Below, piece after piece: positions 1-9,714 of a DNA stretch of 64,000 bases. A model generated the notes under the pieces. That model made no database searches. It saw only the letters and a list, made by a program, of their open reading frames with translations, and was not told the DNA's origin. Made by a program: the position numbers and the translations under genes. This DNA is from Cyanobacterium sp. HL-69 (GTDB lineage Bacteria; Cyanobacteriota; Cyanobacteriia; Cyanobacteriales; Cyanobacteriaceae): assembly GCA_002813895.1 (NCBI GenBank), contig CP024912.1, forward strand, positions 1,302,001 to 1,366,000, given 5' to 3'. Position 1 is the stretch's first letter, and each line of letters begins with the position of its first letter.

Positions 1-92
1 AATAGCCCACTGTAAAACTAATAATGGCTAGAAACAAACAAGAGAGAATTAATAATTAAAAATCCGTTTAGTTCTCTTGTTTTAAATTATAT

Positions 93-455
93 TTAAACAA
101 TATCAGAAGAACTATGATTAGATTTCACCCCACGATATTGGATATTTTTTTTAGGGATATTAAGGGCGGTTTGCTCAGGAGAATTATAATTTGAACCTCG
201 ATATATCATACTTCTAAAAAGGCCATTACCTTCAGTTTTTTCTAGCTCTACTTTCTCTATTTTTTCTCTATTTTTTTCTTCGACGACATTAGTATCAGAA
301 GTAGTCAATTTATCAATGGATTTTTGAGTAAACATCATTCCAATGACTAAAATACCTAGCAAAATCGGAGTGGGTGCTGAGACTAAACCTACAATCAAAG
401 CTATTACTAGACTGAATACAGACACAGCCAGTCCGAAACAAATAATTAATTCCAT
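93..455 (-). CDS. Small membrane protein with DUF4278-like YRG motifs
   Basis: A 120-residue protein. Residues 1-45 form one or two hydrophobic membrane segments, then comes a charged Lys/Glu-rich linker (about 55-75). The C-terminal part holds two short motifs, MIYRGSNY and IQYRGVKS, resembling the YRG-x-x-Y signature of the cyanobacterial DUF4278 family. No function is known for that family and I assign none. It is transcribed away from the DUF427 gene that starts 82 bp to its right, so the AT-rich space between them probably holds two divergent promoters. The gene looks intact; the family assignment rests on the short motifs only. Confidence 0.6.
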   Translation of the reverse strand: MELIICFGLAVSVFSLVIALIVGLVSAPTPILLGILVIGMMFTQKSIDKLTTSDTNVVEEKNREKIEKVELEKTEGNGLFRSMIYRGSNYNSPEQTALNIPKKNIQYRGVKSNHSSSDIV

Positions 456-537
456 GATGTATATAATTGAAAATGTATAGTTAACATTAATAATATATAT
501 AACTATATTAGAACATAATTGAACATAGGATAGGGAA

Positions 538-822
538 ATGGCAAAAGCAACTTGGAATGGGGCAACACTTGCCCAAAGCGAAAACTGCGAAATTGTTGAA
601 GGTAATTATTATTTTCCCCCCGACAGCATCAATCAAGAGTATTTAAAACCAACGGAAACCCATACTACCTGTGGCTGGAAAGGAGTCGCCAGTTATTACA
701 CTGTGGCGGTAAATGGAGAAGAAAATAAAGATGCTGCATGGTATTATCCTCAACCCAAAGAAAAAGCGGAAAACATCAAAAACTACGTTGCTTTTTGGAG
801 AGGAGTAAAAGTTGAATCTTAA
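538..822 (+). CDS. DUF427 domain protein
   Basis: A 94-residue single-domain protein that covers the usual length of DUF427. Typical features are the opening A-x-W-N-G, the central segment T-x-C-x-W-K-G (about residues 43-49), and A-x-W-Y-Y-P followed by the closing V-A-F-W-x-G-V. DUF427 has a compact beta fold; its biochemical role is not settled. The stop codon lies inside the start of the next gene (11-nt overlap), which suggests translational coupling with the DUF58 protein. Confidence 0.85.
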   Translation: MAKATWNGATLAQSENCEIVEGNYYFPPDSINQEYLKPTETHTTCGWKGVASYYTVAVNGEENKDAAWYYPQPKEKAENIKNYVAFWRGVKVES

Positions 823-1999
823 TTCTAGTCATAAGTCTTTTCTCCCAAAGGATGCTTTTTCTGGTTTTAGTAATTGGTGGCACAACCACTTACCTAGCCC
901 ATCTTATGGTGGTTGGGTACTTTTGGGCATCGCCCTGAGTTTTTTTGGGGCGGCTACTAATACCATGGCTGGATGGTTATATGTACTCAGTGGCACTTCA
1001 TTGGCTTTGACGGGGTTAAATATTTTTATATCTTCCCAGACGGTTAAAAAATTGAAGATTAAACGTCTTCCCATAGAGGCTATTAGTGCGGGAGACGAGT
1101 TATTAATAGAGTTAACAGTGACAAATCCTACCAAATCTGGAAAAAACTTTGTGGAAATAGTAGATCACTTACCATTTCTTTTATCTAAGCCTGTTAATAG
1201 CTCCATAGAAAGCCTTGCTCCCGAAGAAACAAAAAAAATAACCTATTATGCTAATGCTCAAATTAGAGGCATTTATCATTGGCATAGTTTAGATATTAAA
1301 AGTGCTGCTCCCATTGGTTTGTTTTATGCTCGAAAAAGACGTAATATAGAAACAAGGGCGATCGTCTATCCTCAGATTCTACCTCTTAAGCAGTGTCCTC
1401 TCATCGATCACATTGGCAACGAGCAAACCCAACAACAACAGAGCGAAAAACTATATCAGAATGCTACTGAAGGAGTTACAAAAGCCATTAGACAGTATCG
1501 ATATGGAGATCCCCCACGGCTTATCCACTGGCGTAGTAGTGCTCGTTTTGGTGAACTACAGGTAAGGGAATTAGAAACTATAACAGGGGGACAGGAAGTA
1601 ATTATTTGTCTTGATAATAGTCAATCTTGGAATCAAGAATTATTTGAAAAAGCAGTAATTGCAACGGCATCTTTGTATTTTTATTGTAGTCGTCAGCAAC
1701 TAGATGTTAAGTTATGGACTCCTAAAACTAACACCATAAAAGGTAATCATGTGGTCCTGGAGGCGCTCGCCGCCATACAGCCTATGGAAAAGAAGGAAGA
1801 TGTGCAAATTCCCCCTAAGCCTTTAGTATGGCTGTCTAATAATCTCAGTAGTCTTTCCTCTTTACCTCAAGGCAGTCGATGGATATTTTTCCCTGAAAAT
1901 GATGATATTAGTGGGGAACAAAATATTTCTACCTCTGGTCTTAGTTGTCAATCAAATATGAACCTAGAAAATTTGTTACAGAAAACACTTAGATTATAA
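812..1999 (+). CDS. DUF58 domain membrane protein
   Basis: A 395-residue protein that begins at a TTG codon, supported by an AGGAG ribosome-binding site at 801-805. Two hydrophobic segments lie around residues 33-75 and anchor the protein. The rest is the cytoplasmic DUF58 region, whose signature (I-R-x-Y-x-x-G-D-P-x-R-x-I-H-W-x-x-S-A) is at about residues 226-245. DUF58 proteins often occur with MoxR ATPases and VWA proteins, but none is next to it here. It overlaps the DUF427 gene by 11 nt, so the two are probably cotranscribed. Function unknown. Confidence 0.85.
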   Translation: MNLNSSHKSFLPKDAFSGFSNWWHNHLPSPSYGGWVLLGIALSFFGAATNTMAGWLYVLSGTSLALTGLNIFISSQTVKKLKIKRLPIEAISAGDELLIELTVTNPTKSGKNFVEIVDHLPFLLSKPVNSSIESLAPEETKKITYYANAQIRGIYHWHSLDIKSAAPIGLFYARKRRNIETRAIVYPQILPLKQCPLIDHIGNEQTQQQQSEKLYQNATEGVTKAIRQYRYGDPPRLIHWRSSARFGELQVRELETITGGQEVIICLDNSQSWNQELFEKAVIATASLYFYCSRQQLDVKLWTPKTNTIKGNHVVLEALAAIQPMEKKEDVQIPPKPLVWLSNNLSSLSSLPQGSRWIFFPENDDISGEQNISTSGLSCQSNMNLENLLQKTLRL

Positions 2000-2152
2000 A
2001 AAAATCAATTTTCTTCTGTGTTTAAGGAAAAGTTAAGGAAATTTAACAAATAGTCCCAACTTTAGTAGAAAAAAAATATAATTAGTGTTAGGATAGCACT
2101 CAGGATAAACAAGATTCAGTTTAAGTCCTATATAAAATGTGTGAGGAAAACA

Positions 2153-3808
2153 ATGAAAAAAATCTTTTGGAAATCTTTAAAAGTAACTCCAGCCCTTTTA
2201 GGTGCTAGTTTACTCGTAAACGCTCAAGCTCAAGCTAACGAAGACTTTACCGTTTCTCAGTCTTTTGAAAGCAACAGTGAAATTATTGACCAATTAGACC
2301 AATACAATGCTGAGGGAGTTTCTAATTCTCAAGGTCAGGTAACTTCCGTTAACCAACTCAGTGACGTTTCCCCTACAGACTGGGCTTATGAAGCACTACG
2401 TAGCCTAGTAGAACGTTATGGTTGTATTGTCGGCTATCCTGATCGCACCTTCCGTGGAAATCGTGCCTTAAGTCGTTACGAATTTGCCGCTGGTTTAAAC
2501 GCCTGTATGCAATCCATTGAAAGACTAATCGGTACTGGTGGTGTAGGTGACGAAGATATTGCTGCCCTCAGAAGATTAATTGCAGAATTTGAAACAGAAT
2601 TAGCCACTCTAGGTGCAAGAGTTGACAACTTAGAAGGCAGAGTGGCTTTCTTAGAAGATCACCAGTTCTCCACCACCACCAAACTAAATGGTGAAGTGAT
2701 CATGGCTTTAACTGGTTCTGACAATGACAATCAAACTGTTTTCGGTAACAGATTTCGCCTAGCGTTAGAAACTAGCTTCACTGGAAGAGATACTCTCGTT
2801 ACCCGCTTAGCTGGTGGTAATCTTTCCACCTTTAGTGGCGGAAATTCTGTCATTGGAGATGCTGGTGGTACTTTAAATCAAACTTTTAACCTTGGCGAAA
2901 ACGGAAATAACGTTGACCTAGATTGGTTAGCTTATTATGCTCCTATCAGTGTTGGTGACAGAGATATACAAACTTTTATCGCTGCAGCTGGTGGTATCCA
3001 TAGTGACTACGCCGCAACTACTAACCCTTTCTTCGAAGATTTTGATGGCGGTAATGGTGCATTATCTACCTTCGCGTCCTCTAGCCCTATCTACAGAATT
3101 GGTGCAGGTGCAGGTGCCGGTTTATCAATTCCTTTCGGACAAAGATCTAACTTGACTGTTGGTTATTTAGCAAGTAATGGTAACGAGCCTAGCCCTGGAG
3201 CTGGTTTATTTGATGGAGATTACTCGGCCTTAGCTCAATTAAACTTCGGCTTTGGTGAAAACTTAGACCTTGGCTTAACCTACGTTCGTGGTTTCCATAA
3301 GGCTGGTTCTCCTCTATTTGGTGATATTACTGGAACTTTGGTTGCTAACAATCCTGTTCTTACAGCAAGTCAGTTCTCGGATTACGAAAGTGATTCTTTT
3401 GGTGTTCAAACCGCTTTCCGTCTAAGCCCCAGAGTAAGTATCAGTGGTTTCTTTAACTATACTGATGTTAATCTTTCCACTGATAACCCTGTCATTTGCC
3501 CAGATAGTAACTGTAACGACAACATTTACAGCTATGGTGGTGGTGTTGCATTCTTAGACCTTGCAAAAGAAGGTAGTGTATTAGGTATCTTTGCTGGTGT
3601 TCAACCCTATAGCACCAGAGCTCAAGACTTTGTTGATCCCGTTGGTGAGCGTCCTTTAAATACAACACCTTTCCACATTGAAGCATTCTACAAATACCCT
3701 GTAAACGATAATATTTCTATCACTCCTGGGATCATTTACGTAGATTCTACTGATCAAACCAACAACAGTAGCTTCATTGGTACTCTAAGAACAACTTTCA
3801 CTTTCTAA
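2153..3808 (+). CDS. Iron-uptake porin (SLH domain + OprB-type barrel)
   Basis: An outer-membrane porin of the cyanobacterial SLH/OprB class, 551 residues from the ATG at 2153. An upstream in-frame GTG at 2141 is possible, but the ATG gives a clean signal peptide (MKKIF... to A-Q-A-x-A) and follows a GTGAGGA ribosome-binding sequence. After the signal comes an SLH domain (around residues 55-115, with the P-T-D-W-A-Y-E-A-L segment), then a coiled coil (E-T-E-L-A-T-L-G-A-R-V-D-N-L-E), then a long glycine- and aromatic-rich beta-barrel that ends in Phe. The SLH domain is expected to bind peptidoglycan-linked polysaccharide. Homologues carry iron and small solutes. A terminator follows, so the gene is probably monocistronic and strongly expressed. 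Confidence 0.85.
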   Translation: MKKIFWKSLKVTPALLGASLLVNAQAQANEDFTVSQSFESNSEIIDQLDQYNAEGVSNSQGQVTSVNQLSDVSPTDWAYEALRSLVERYGCIVGYPDRTFRGNRALSRYEFAAGLNACMQSIERLIGTGGVGDEDIAALRRLIAEFETELATLGARVDNLEGRVAFLEDHQFSTTTKLNGEVIMALTGSDNDNQTVFGNRFRLALETSFTGRDTLVTRLAGGNLSTFSGGNSVIGDAGGTLNQTFNLGENGNNVDLDWLAYYAPISVGDRDIQTFIAAAGGIHSDYAATTNPFFEDFDGGNGALSTFASSSPIYRIGAGAGAGLSIPFGQRSNLTVGYLASNGNEPSPGAGLFDGDYSALAQLNFGFGENLDLGLTYVRGFHKAGSPLFGDITGTLVANNPVLTASQFSDYESDSFGVQTAFRLSPRVSISGFFNYTDVNLSTDNPVICPDSNCNDNIYSYGGGVAFLDLAKEGSVLGIFAGVQPYSTRAQDFVDPVGERPLNTTPFHIEAFYKYPVNDNISITPGIIYVDSTDQTNNSSFIGTLRTTFTF

Positions 3809-3830
3809 GATTAGCTTAGTTTTGATAATA

Positions 3831-3863
3831 AAGCCCTTCTCTCAATAAAGAGAGGGGTTTTTT
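3831..3863 (+). terminator. Rho-independent terminator after porin gene
   Basis: CCCTTCTCT and AGAGAGGGG form a 9-bp hairpin with one G-U pair around a short AT-rich loop, followed directly by a run of six T. It starts 22 bp after the porin stop codon. Confidence 0.85.
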
Positions 3864-3878
3864 ATTGAAGATTCAAGA

Positions 3879-4988
3879 TCAATTTTCGCAAGTATATGGA
3901 TTTAAAGGATATTTAGCTAGACAAGCATTTTTTTCTGAGGTAGATAAATTTTGAACATTTACATCTCTCCTGAGAATCATACCGTTATGAGCCATTAATA
4001 AACGGGGTAATTGACTATTATTAATAACCTGTAGGGTTTTCATATCATAGGTGGTATAAGTGGTTAAATCAGGATTATCAAAGTTTATATCTACAACAGT
4101 TAAATTTTTCATGGGCTGACTGTTTCCTGCTATTAATTGACGAGCACCCCCACCCAACACTCCAGCGTGTAACATTTGTAAATTTCTTTTGTGAGCTGGA
4201 TAATAAGCGTGATGATGACCACTAATATAGGTGTGAACATCATTTAATTCCAAGAAATTTTGCAAAAATTCTGCTTCGTCTAATACTTCTCCCTCTCTAT
4301 CTCTACCAGTAGCAACTCCATAAAGGGGTAAATGCCCGATCGCAATGCGCATTTTAGCCTGTTTAGCTACAGGAGATTGCAACGCTTCCCCTGCCCATGC
4401 CAATTGTTGAGACGAAATATTACGAAAGGAAGCATCCCACACCAAAAAGAAAATATCCTTTTCCATAAAGGTATAGTAAAAGGGAAAGTGAGTACGATCA
4501 ATAAAATTGACCTTGGGATTATGATTTTGCCAATACTCTTTTGCTAAATCTCGATCTCTTTGATGAAAAAATCTGTTTTCCCGAGAACTAAAACTTCCTG
4601 AGCCATCGTGATTGCCTATGGTAAAACCAAAAGGTATATCTAAATCTCGCAGGGGTTTGGCAATTTGAGCATCAAAGCTATTCCACATCGCTTTTACTTC
4701 TGCATTGCTGAGAGAAGCCTTTTGCCCTGCAATCATATCTCCCCCAGATAAAACCACATCAGGACTCCAAAAGGGTACTAATTTTATGGCTTGATGTACT
4801 TCCTGTTCATATTCCGTAGAGCCATAGGCACTATTTAAATCACTGATCACTAATAGCCTTACATCTCCCCTAGGAGGTTGATAAATCTGTTGTTGAGATA
4901 TTTCTGTGGGTGTATTAAAGGCATAACTACTTAATGACCATAAGCAGAAAGAGGCGATCGCCCATAGTAAAAATATATTTTTTTTCAT
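3879..4988 (-). CDS. Secreted calcineurin-like metallophosphoesterase
   Basis: A 369-residue protein with an N-terminal signal peptide (about residues 1-23). The metallophosphoesterase metal motifs appear in order: S-D-L-N (in place of the usual D-x-H), G-G-D, G-N-H-D, G-H-L-P and G-H-H-H. These build a two-metal centre that cleaves phosphate esters; the substrate cannot be told. The first motif, with Asn where His is usual, is a variation also seen in the acid-phosphatase-like branch. It converges on the porin gene, with the porin terminator between them. Confidence 0.85.
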   Translation of the reverse strand: MKKNIFLLWAIASFCLWSLSSYAFNTPTEISQQQIYQPPRGDVRLLVISDLNSAYGSTEYEQEVHQAIKLVPFWSPDVVLSGGDMIAGQKASLSNAEVKAMWNSFDAQIAKPLRDLDIPFGFTIGNHDGSGSFSSRENRFFHQRDRDLAKEYWQNHNPKVNFIDRTHFPFYYTFMEKDIFFLVWDASFRNISSQQLAWAGEALQSPVAKQAKMRIAIGHLPLYGVATGRDREGEVLDEAEFLQNFLELNDVHTYISGHHHAYYPAHKRNLQMLHAGVLGGGARQLIAGNSQPMKNLTVVDINFDNPDLTTYTTYDMKTLQVINNSQLPRLLMAHNGMILRRDVNVQNLSTSEKNACLAKYPLNPYTCEN

Positions 4989-5206
4989 AAAATTAATATC
5001 ATCCTTAATTATCTACTCATCATACTCGGCTAATCATCAAGATAGAGGACATATTTAGTCTTTGGGATATATCTTCTCAGAAATTATCCATTGTTCATTG
5101 TTAACAGATCCATTACTATAGTCATAGGGTTAAATTAAACAAAACCCACTATATATTTATCTATTTATATTTAAACTAATTATCTAATTGTTATTAACTT
5201 ACAAAA

Positions 5207-6058
5207 ATGGGTCAACATCAGAGCATAGTCTCGGCAGAATGGCTCAAAGATAACCTAAACAATCCCGACATCAAAATTATTGACTGTCGCTTTCGTCTTC
5301 CAGACGCTAACTGGGGTTATCAACAATATAATCACAGCCATATTAAAAATGCCTATTATTTAGACTTAAATAATCACCTTTCTAATACAGTTACTGACCA
5401 TGGGGGTAGGCATCCTTTACCCGATAATAAATTATTAGCCACCAAATTCGAGCAAATTGGCATTATTAAGAACAAGACAACCGTAGTTGTTTATGATGAT
5501 TCTCGCTTTGCCTTCTGCGCTCGTCTATGGTGGTTATTACGTTTTTTAGGACATCATCAGGTTTTCATTCTCGATGGTGGTTGGCATCATTGGCAACAGC
5601 TTAACTTTCCAACGGATAACGTTATTCCTTCTGATGGTCAAGGTTCATTTATTCCTGAGCCAAACTTTGATTTAACTGTTGATATTCAGCAGGTAAAACA
5701 AGCTCAAACATCCCCCACCGTAGCAACCATTGATGCTCGTTCGGGCGATCGCCATTTAGGAAAAACAGAACCCATAGATCCCATTGCAGGAAGTATTCCT
5801 CATAGTCATAATGTTTTTTGGCAACAAAACAGCACCCCAGAAGGATTTTTACAATCCAAATTAGACTTAGAAACCATCTGGCAAGCATATCTAAAATATC
5901 CTGAAATAATCGCCTACTGCGGTTCAGGGGTGACTGCCTGTGTAAACATCTTTGCCCTAGAAACTATTGGTTATCATAACTGTAAATTATATGCAGGAGG
6001 ATGGAGCGACTGGTGTTCCTATCTTCAAAAATCAGAAAATCTCATTTCTCATAATTGA
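5207..6058 (+). CDS. Sulfurtransferase (3-mercaptopyruvate/thiosulfate type)
   Basis: A 283-residue protein with two tandem rhodanese domains. The N-terminal one is catalytically silent; the C-terminal one has the active-site loop C-G-S-G-V-T-A with Cys238. The CGSGVTA loop is characteristic of the mercaptopyruvate sulfurtransferase (SseA) branch, while thiosulfate sulfurtransferases more often have CRxGx[RT]. The enzyme moves a sulfane sulfur onto a thiol acceptor or cyanide. The gene stands alone, after a repeat-bearing spacer and before a long AT-rich gap. Confidence 0.88.
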   Translation: MGQHQSIVSAEWLKDNLNNPDIKIIDCRFRLPDANWGYQQYNHSHIKNAYYLDLNNHLSNTVTDHGGRHPLPDNKLLATKFEQIGIIKNKTTVVVYDDSRFAFCARLWWLLRFLGHHQVFILDGGWHHWQQLNFPTDNVIPSDGQGSFIPEPNFDLTVDIQQVKQAQTSPTVATIDARSGDRHLGKTEPIDPIAGSIPHSHNVFWQQNSTPEGFLQSKLDLETIWQAYLKYPEIIAYCGSGVTACVNIFALETIGYHNCKLYAGGWSDWCSYLQKSENLISHN

Positions 6059-6717
6059 GGTTAATTTTTATCAGGACCTTAATTAAAAATAGATTTTGAA
6101 TAAATAAAATATTACTAATTTAATTATTATTTTTAGCAATATATATTGTTTCATTAACTTATTTATTACTTAGATCAAAAACTAAATTTATTTTATAAAT
6201 AAAAAAATGTTGTACTTAATACAGTTCAAATATGAATAACTAAATTTAATAATAAAAAAAGTACCATGCCAAATATTTAATTGCAAATTTACAGCTTTAA
6301 GTTTGCTATGTCTTTTTGTACTCATTAATCTTAGAAACTTTTGTTATGAATACTAACTCGTACATAAAGCAAAAATATTATGTTATTAATAATAAAGTTT
6401 AACTTTTAAACTTTTATTTTATCCTATATTTTGCTTTTTCTAGTAGGACTAAAATTTTAAAAAATCAATAATGGTTTGCTTAATATGACTTGTCATCTTT
6501 TCTAATTTATGGGTCTAAATAAATTTAATTTGGATAGAAACTAATATATTTATCCACTCAAATTAGTAAGAAATATAACTATCATTATTTGTTAAGACTT
6601 AAATATCTATATTAAGAAACTGTAGAAGTTTATTTTTTTTAAATTATTTAAAACAGCTATAGAAATTATTATTTTAACTTTAAAAGGTTAAAAACTTTAT
6701 TTATAAAAACAATTATT
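6059..6717. other. 659-bp AT-rich intergenic region
   Basis: No open frame of credible composition, tRNA or clear terminator is visible. The stretch is extremely AT-rich with many short A/T runs. It separates the sulfurtransferase gene from the NYN-domain gene and presumably contains the promoter of the latter. Confidence 0.6.
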
Positions 6718-7509
6718 ATGACTAATTTTAACTTCAATAACGGAAAGTATAGTATCAATGACTATACTAATTTAAATGGTGTTAATCAAAATAAAGATTC
6801 GGAAAACGAGTCAGATAATGATCCCGAATTGAAACTAGAAACCAATGAAAATCCTATTCTTAATCCTCGTCCTCAACTAATACCAAGACCTGAGTATAAT
6901 CCAGAACCACAGGTAAATTCAACTACTATAATTGCTCCTAATTCAGAAATAAATAATACTAATCACTATAACTATGTAAATAACATAAATAACCATCGTT
7001 TACGAGATAGAATTTCTATATTTGTTGATGGTAATAATATGTTTTATGCTCAACAGAAAAATGGTTGGTTTTTTGACCCTCGTAAAGTCATTGACTATTT
7101 TTCTGAAGAATCGGGATTTATGTTAATCAATGCTTTTTGGTACACGGGTTTAAAGGATTCTCAAGATCAGCGGGGTTTTCGAGATGCTTTGATTAGCTTG
7201 GGTTATACCGTAAGAACAAAAATACTGAAGGAATATTATGATGATAGTTCTGGTCGATTTTCCCAAAAAGCTAACCTTGATATAGAAATTGTTGTCGATA
7301 TGTTTAATACCGTTGACCAGTATGATCGAGTTGTTTTATTTAGCGGTGATGGTGACTTTGAAAGGGCGATTGAGCTTTTACGCTCCAAAAATACCCACAT
7401 AACAGTGGTTTCCACAGAAGGCATGATTGCCAGAGAATTGCGTAATGCCACTGACCGCTATTTGGATTTAAATGAAATTCGTCCTTGCATTGAAAAACGA
7501 GATTTTTGA
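6718..7509 (+). CDS. NYN-domain (LabA/DUF88-type) protein with low-complexity N-terminus
   Basis: A 263-residue protein. Residues 1-90 are Asn-, Pro- and Glu-rich and probably disordered, with a repeated P-R-P/P-E-P segment (around residues 51-65). From about residue 97 there is an NYN domain of the PIN-like nuclease fold: F-V-D-G-N-N at the start, then an acidic D-I-E-I-V-V-D and F-S-G-D-G-D-F (around 205-211). These acidic residues would bind the metal ion of an RNase-like active site. LabA homologues in Synechococcus affect circadian output, but family membership alone does not show that here. A hairpin terminator follows. Confidence 0.85.
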   Translation: MTNFNFNNGKYSINDYTNLNGVNQNKDSENESDNDPELKLETNENPILNPRPQLIPRPEYNPEPQVNSTTIIAPNSEINNTNHYNYVNNINNHRLRDRISIFVDGNNMFYAQQKNGWFFDPRKVIDYFSEESGFMLINAFWYTGLKDSQDQRGFRDALISLGYTVRTKILKEYYDDSSGRFSQKANLDIEIVVDMFNTVDQYDRVVLFSGDGDFERAIELLRSKNTHITVVSTEGMIARELRNATDRYLDLNEIRPCIEKRDF

Positions 7510-7541
7510 AAATTTGTCTAACTATTCATATATTTTTTTTT

Positions 7542-7572
7542 GGGGGCATGACATTTATCAGCCCCTTTTTTT
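7542..7572 (+). terminator. Terminator after NYN-domain gene
   Basis: GGGGGC and GCCCC pair around a 13-nt loop, and the 3' arm runs directly into a tract of seven T. Confidence 0.8.
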
Positions 7573-7724
7573 GTAAAACACGAGTAATGTAAACTTTTGC
7601 TTTGAATATTACGCAAATGCTCTAAATGTTTGATATATCTACCCTAGAAGGTTTTTTATCCATTAAAATCACCTAATAATTGTAAAGAAATGTAACAATA
7701 ATGCCGTTAAAATGGGATAACGCC

Positions 7725-7753
7725 TTGACAGTAAAAAAGAAAATAGTTAAAGT
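7725..7753 (+). promoter_or_regulatory. Candidate promoter for the ycf46 group
   Basis: A consensus -35 hexamer TTGACA at 7725-7730 is followed, after 17 bp, by TAAAGT at 7748-7753, a weak -10. It lies about 40 bp before the small ribbon-helix-helix-like gene. Confidence 0.4.
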
Positions 7754-7790
7754 AATTCATATAGCACTTGGGCATATCAAATAAGCCAAT

Positions 7791-8132
7791 ATGCAAGAAA
7801 AGCAAAAAGTTACTCTCTATTTACCACCAAACCTACATCGACAGTTAAAAGTTAAAGCAGCTATCGACACTGACTCTATGTCAGCATTAGTTGAGAAGGC
7901 AGTTAGCTTTTATCTAAAACATCCTGAAACAGTGGAAGAGGTCGAAGCAGGTTATGGTAAGACTCACCAAATCCATGTATGTCCAGAATGTGACACTCCC
8001 ATGTTGATGCGTGATGGTGAAATGGTCTCGTTGAAAAATCAACCCACTGTTGTGGATGAGGAATTTCCTCTAGTCGGCGATGGTGTACAGTTAGAAGATT
8101 CATCTGACCAAGAAGAGTTAATTCCCTGTTAG
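7791..8132 (+). CDS. Small ribbon-helix-helix-like protein with CxxC
   Basis: A 113-residue protein. Residues 1-45 look like a ribbon-helix-helix DNA-binding or antitoxin-like fold (K-V-T-L-Y-L-P strand followed by a helix rich in Lys). A C-P-E-C motif at about residues 64-67 could bind zinc or a thiol partner, and the C-terminus is acidic. It sits 43 bp before the ycf46 gene on the same strand, and this pairing suggests a shared transcript. I do not recognise a named family; its role is unknown. Confidence 0.7.
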   Translation: MQEKQKVTLYLPPNLHRQLKVKAAIDTDSMSALVEKAVSFYLKHPETVEEVEAGYGKTHQIHVCPECDTPMLMRDGEMVSLKNQPTVVDEEFPLVGDGVQLEDSSDQEELIPC

Positions 8133-8175
8133 GACACTTGAGTACACTGAGAAACTAATATCGAGGTTCGGCATC

Positions 8176-9699
8176 ATGAAAGAAGAGTTAAACATTCTCA
8201 TCAAAGCTCAATATCCTTTGATTTATTTGGTTACTTCTGAAGAAGAAAGAGCCGAAAGTGCGATCGCCCGTATCGCTAAAGATCAAGAAACAAAAGAGCA
8301 AAAAAGCCGAGTCTTTGTGTGGACAGTGACTCACGGCATTGTAGAATGCAATAGCCAAGGTCGTCAGGGAGTACAACACAACACAGTTTCACCAGAAGCT
8401 GCCATTGAATGGGTAGTCAGACAAAAAGACGATGGGGTTTATATATTCAAAGATTTACATCCCTACCTGGACTCTCCCCCTGTCACTCGATGGTTGAGGG
8501 ATGCTATCTATAGCTTTAAAGGCACAAACAAAGCAATAATTTTGATGTCGCCTTATCACAAAATACCCATCGAACTCGAAAAAGACGTTGTTGTATTGGA
8601 TTTTCCTTTACCCCAATCCTCAGAGTTAGAAGCAGTATTAGAAAAAGCATTACAGCAATCTCGCCAGAAAAAACTTCTTCCCCAAGTCAAAGAAAAATTG
8701 CTCCGTGCAGCCCTTGGCTTAACCATCGATGAAGCTCAAAAAGTTTATCGGAAAGCTCAAGTAAAAGCGGGACAACTCACCGAAGACGAAGTAGAAATCG
8801 TCCTCTCCGAGAAAAAGCAACTAATCCGTCGTAACGGAATCCTTGACTATGTAGAAGAAGACAAGACCATTGAGGCAGTGGGGGGGCTAGAAGAGCTAAA
8901 ACATTGGTTAACCCAGCGTTCCGATGCCTTCAGCGACAGAGCCAGAGAGTATGGACTTCCTCAACCCAAAGGGATGCTTATTTTGGGCGTACCTGGTTGT
9001 GGTAAATCCTTGATTGCCAAAACAACCTCCAGATTATGGGGCTTACCCCTTCTCAGGTTAGACATGGGCAGAGTTTATGATGGTTCTACCGTAGGCAAAT
9101 CAGAAGCAAATCTTCGTAATGCCCTCAAAACCGCTGAATCAATATCTCCCGCAATTCTCTTTATCGATGAACTAGATAAAGCTTTTGCTGGTAGTGGTGG
9201 TTCCGCTGATTCCGATGGTGGCACATCCAGTCGTATCTTTGGTTCATTTTTAACTTGGATGCAGGAGAAAACGTCCCCAGTATTTGTCATGGCAACTGCT
9301 AACCGCATAGAAAGATTACCCAGTGAGTTTTTACGTAAAGGTAGATTTGACGAGATCTTTTTTGTTGACTTGCCCAACGCCCAAGAACGACAAGCTATAT
9401 ATAAGATACATTTAACCAACCGTAGAAACGACATCGAAAGATTTGATCTCGGGCAACTAGCAAATGTATCAGAAGGTTTTTCTGGAGCCGAGATAGAACA
9501 GGCGATAATCGCTGCGATGTATGAGGCTTTCGCCCAAGAGCGGGAGTTTACCCAGTTAGACATCATTGCATCCATCAAATCCACCCTGCCTCTGTCCCGC
9601 ACCATGACTGAACAGGTAACAGCACTACGAGACTGGGCTAGAAAAAGAGCCAGACCTGCTTCAGCTTCCGTCGCTGAGTATCAGCGTATGGAATTTTAA
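8176..9699 (+). CDS. ycf46: AAA-family ATPase Ycf46
   Basis: A 507-residue protein matching cyanobacterial and algal-plastid Ycf46. Residues 1-220 form a family-specific N-terminal domain. The AAA module follows, with Walker A G-V-P-G-C-G-K-S at 271-278, Walker B I-L-F-I-D-E-L-D at about 325-332, a sensor-1 A-T-A-N and the R-x-G-R-F-D arginine-finger region. Ycf46 has been linked in the literature to regulation of photosynthesis and inorganic-carbon use in cyanobacteria; the client is not known from sequence. It is followed by two hairpins and then by ycf35, another plastid-conserved gene. Confidence 0.9.
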   Translation: MKEELNILIKAQYPLIYLVTSEEERAESAIARIAKDQETKEQKSRVFVWTVTHGIVECNSQGRQGVQHNTVSPEAAIEWVVRQKDDGVYIFKDLHPYLDSPPVTRWLRDAIYSFKGTNKAIILMSPYHKIPIELEKDVVVLDFPLPQSSELEAVLEKALQQSRQKKLLPQVKEKLLRAALGLTIDEAQKVYRKAQVKAGQLTEDEVEIVLSEKKQLIRRNGILDYVEEDKTIEAVGGLEELKHWLTQRSDAFSDRAREYGLPQPKGMLILGVPGCGKSLIAKTTSRLWGLPLLRLDMGRVYDGSTVGKSEANLRNALKTAESISPAILFIDELDKAFAGSGGSADSDGGTSSRIFGSFLTWMQEKTSPVFVMATANRIERLPSEFLRKGRFDEIFFVDLPNAQERQAIYKIHLTNRRNDIERFDLGQLANVSEGFSGAEIEQAIIAAMYEAFAQEREFTQLDIIASIKSTLPLSRTMTEQVTALRDWARKRARPASASVAEYQRMEF

Positions 9700-9714
9700 A
9701 GGCTTTCATCGGAT

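Noticed and set aside
9075-9605. 176-codon minus-strand frame
   Set aside because: It mirrors the AAA module of ycf46 and has no recognisable protein features.
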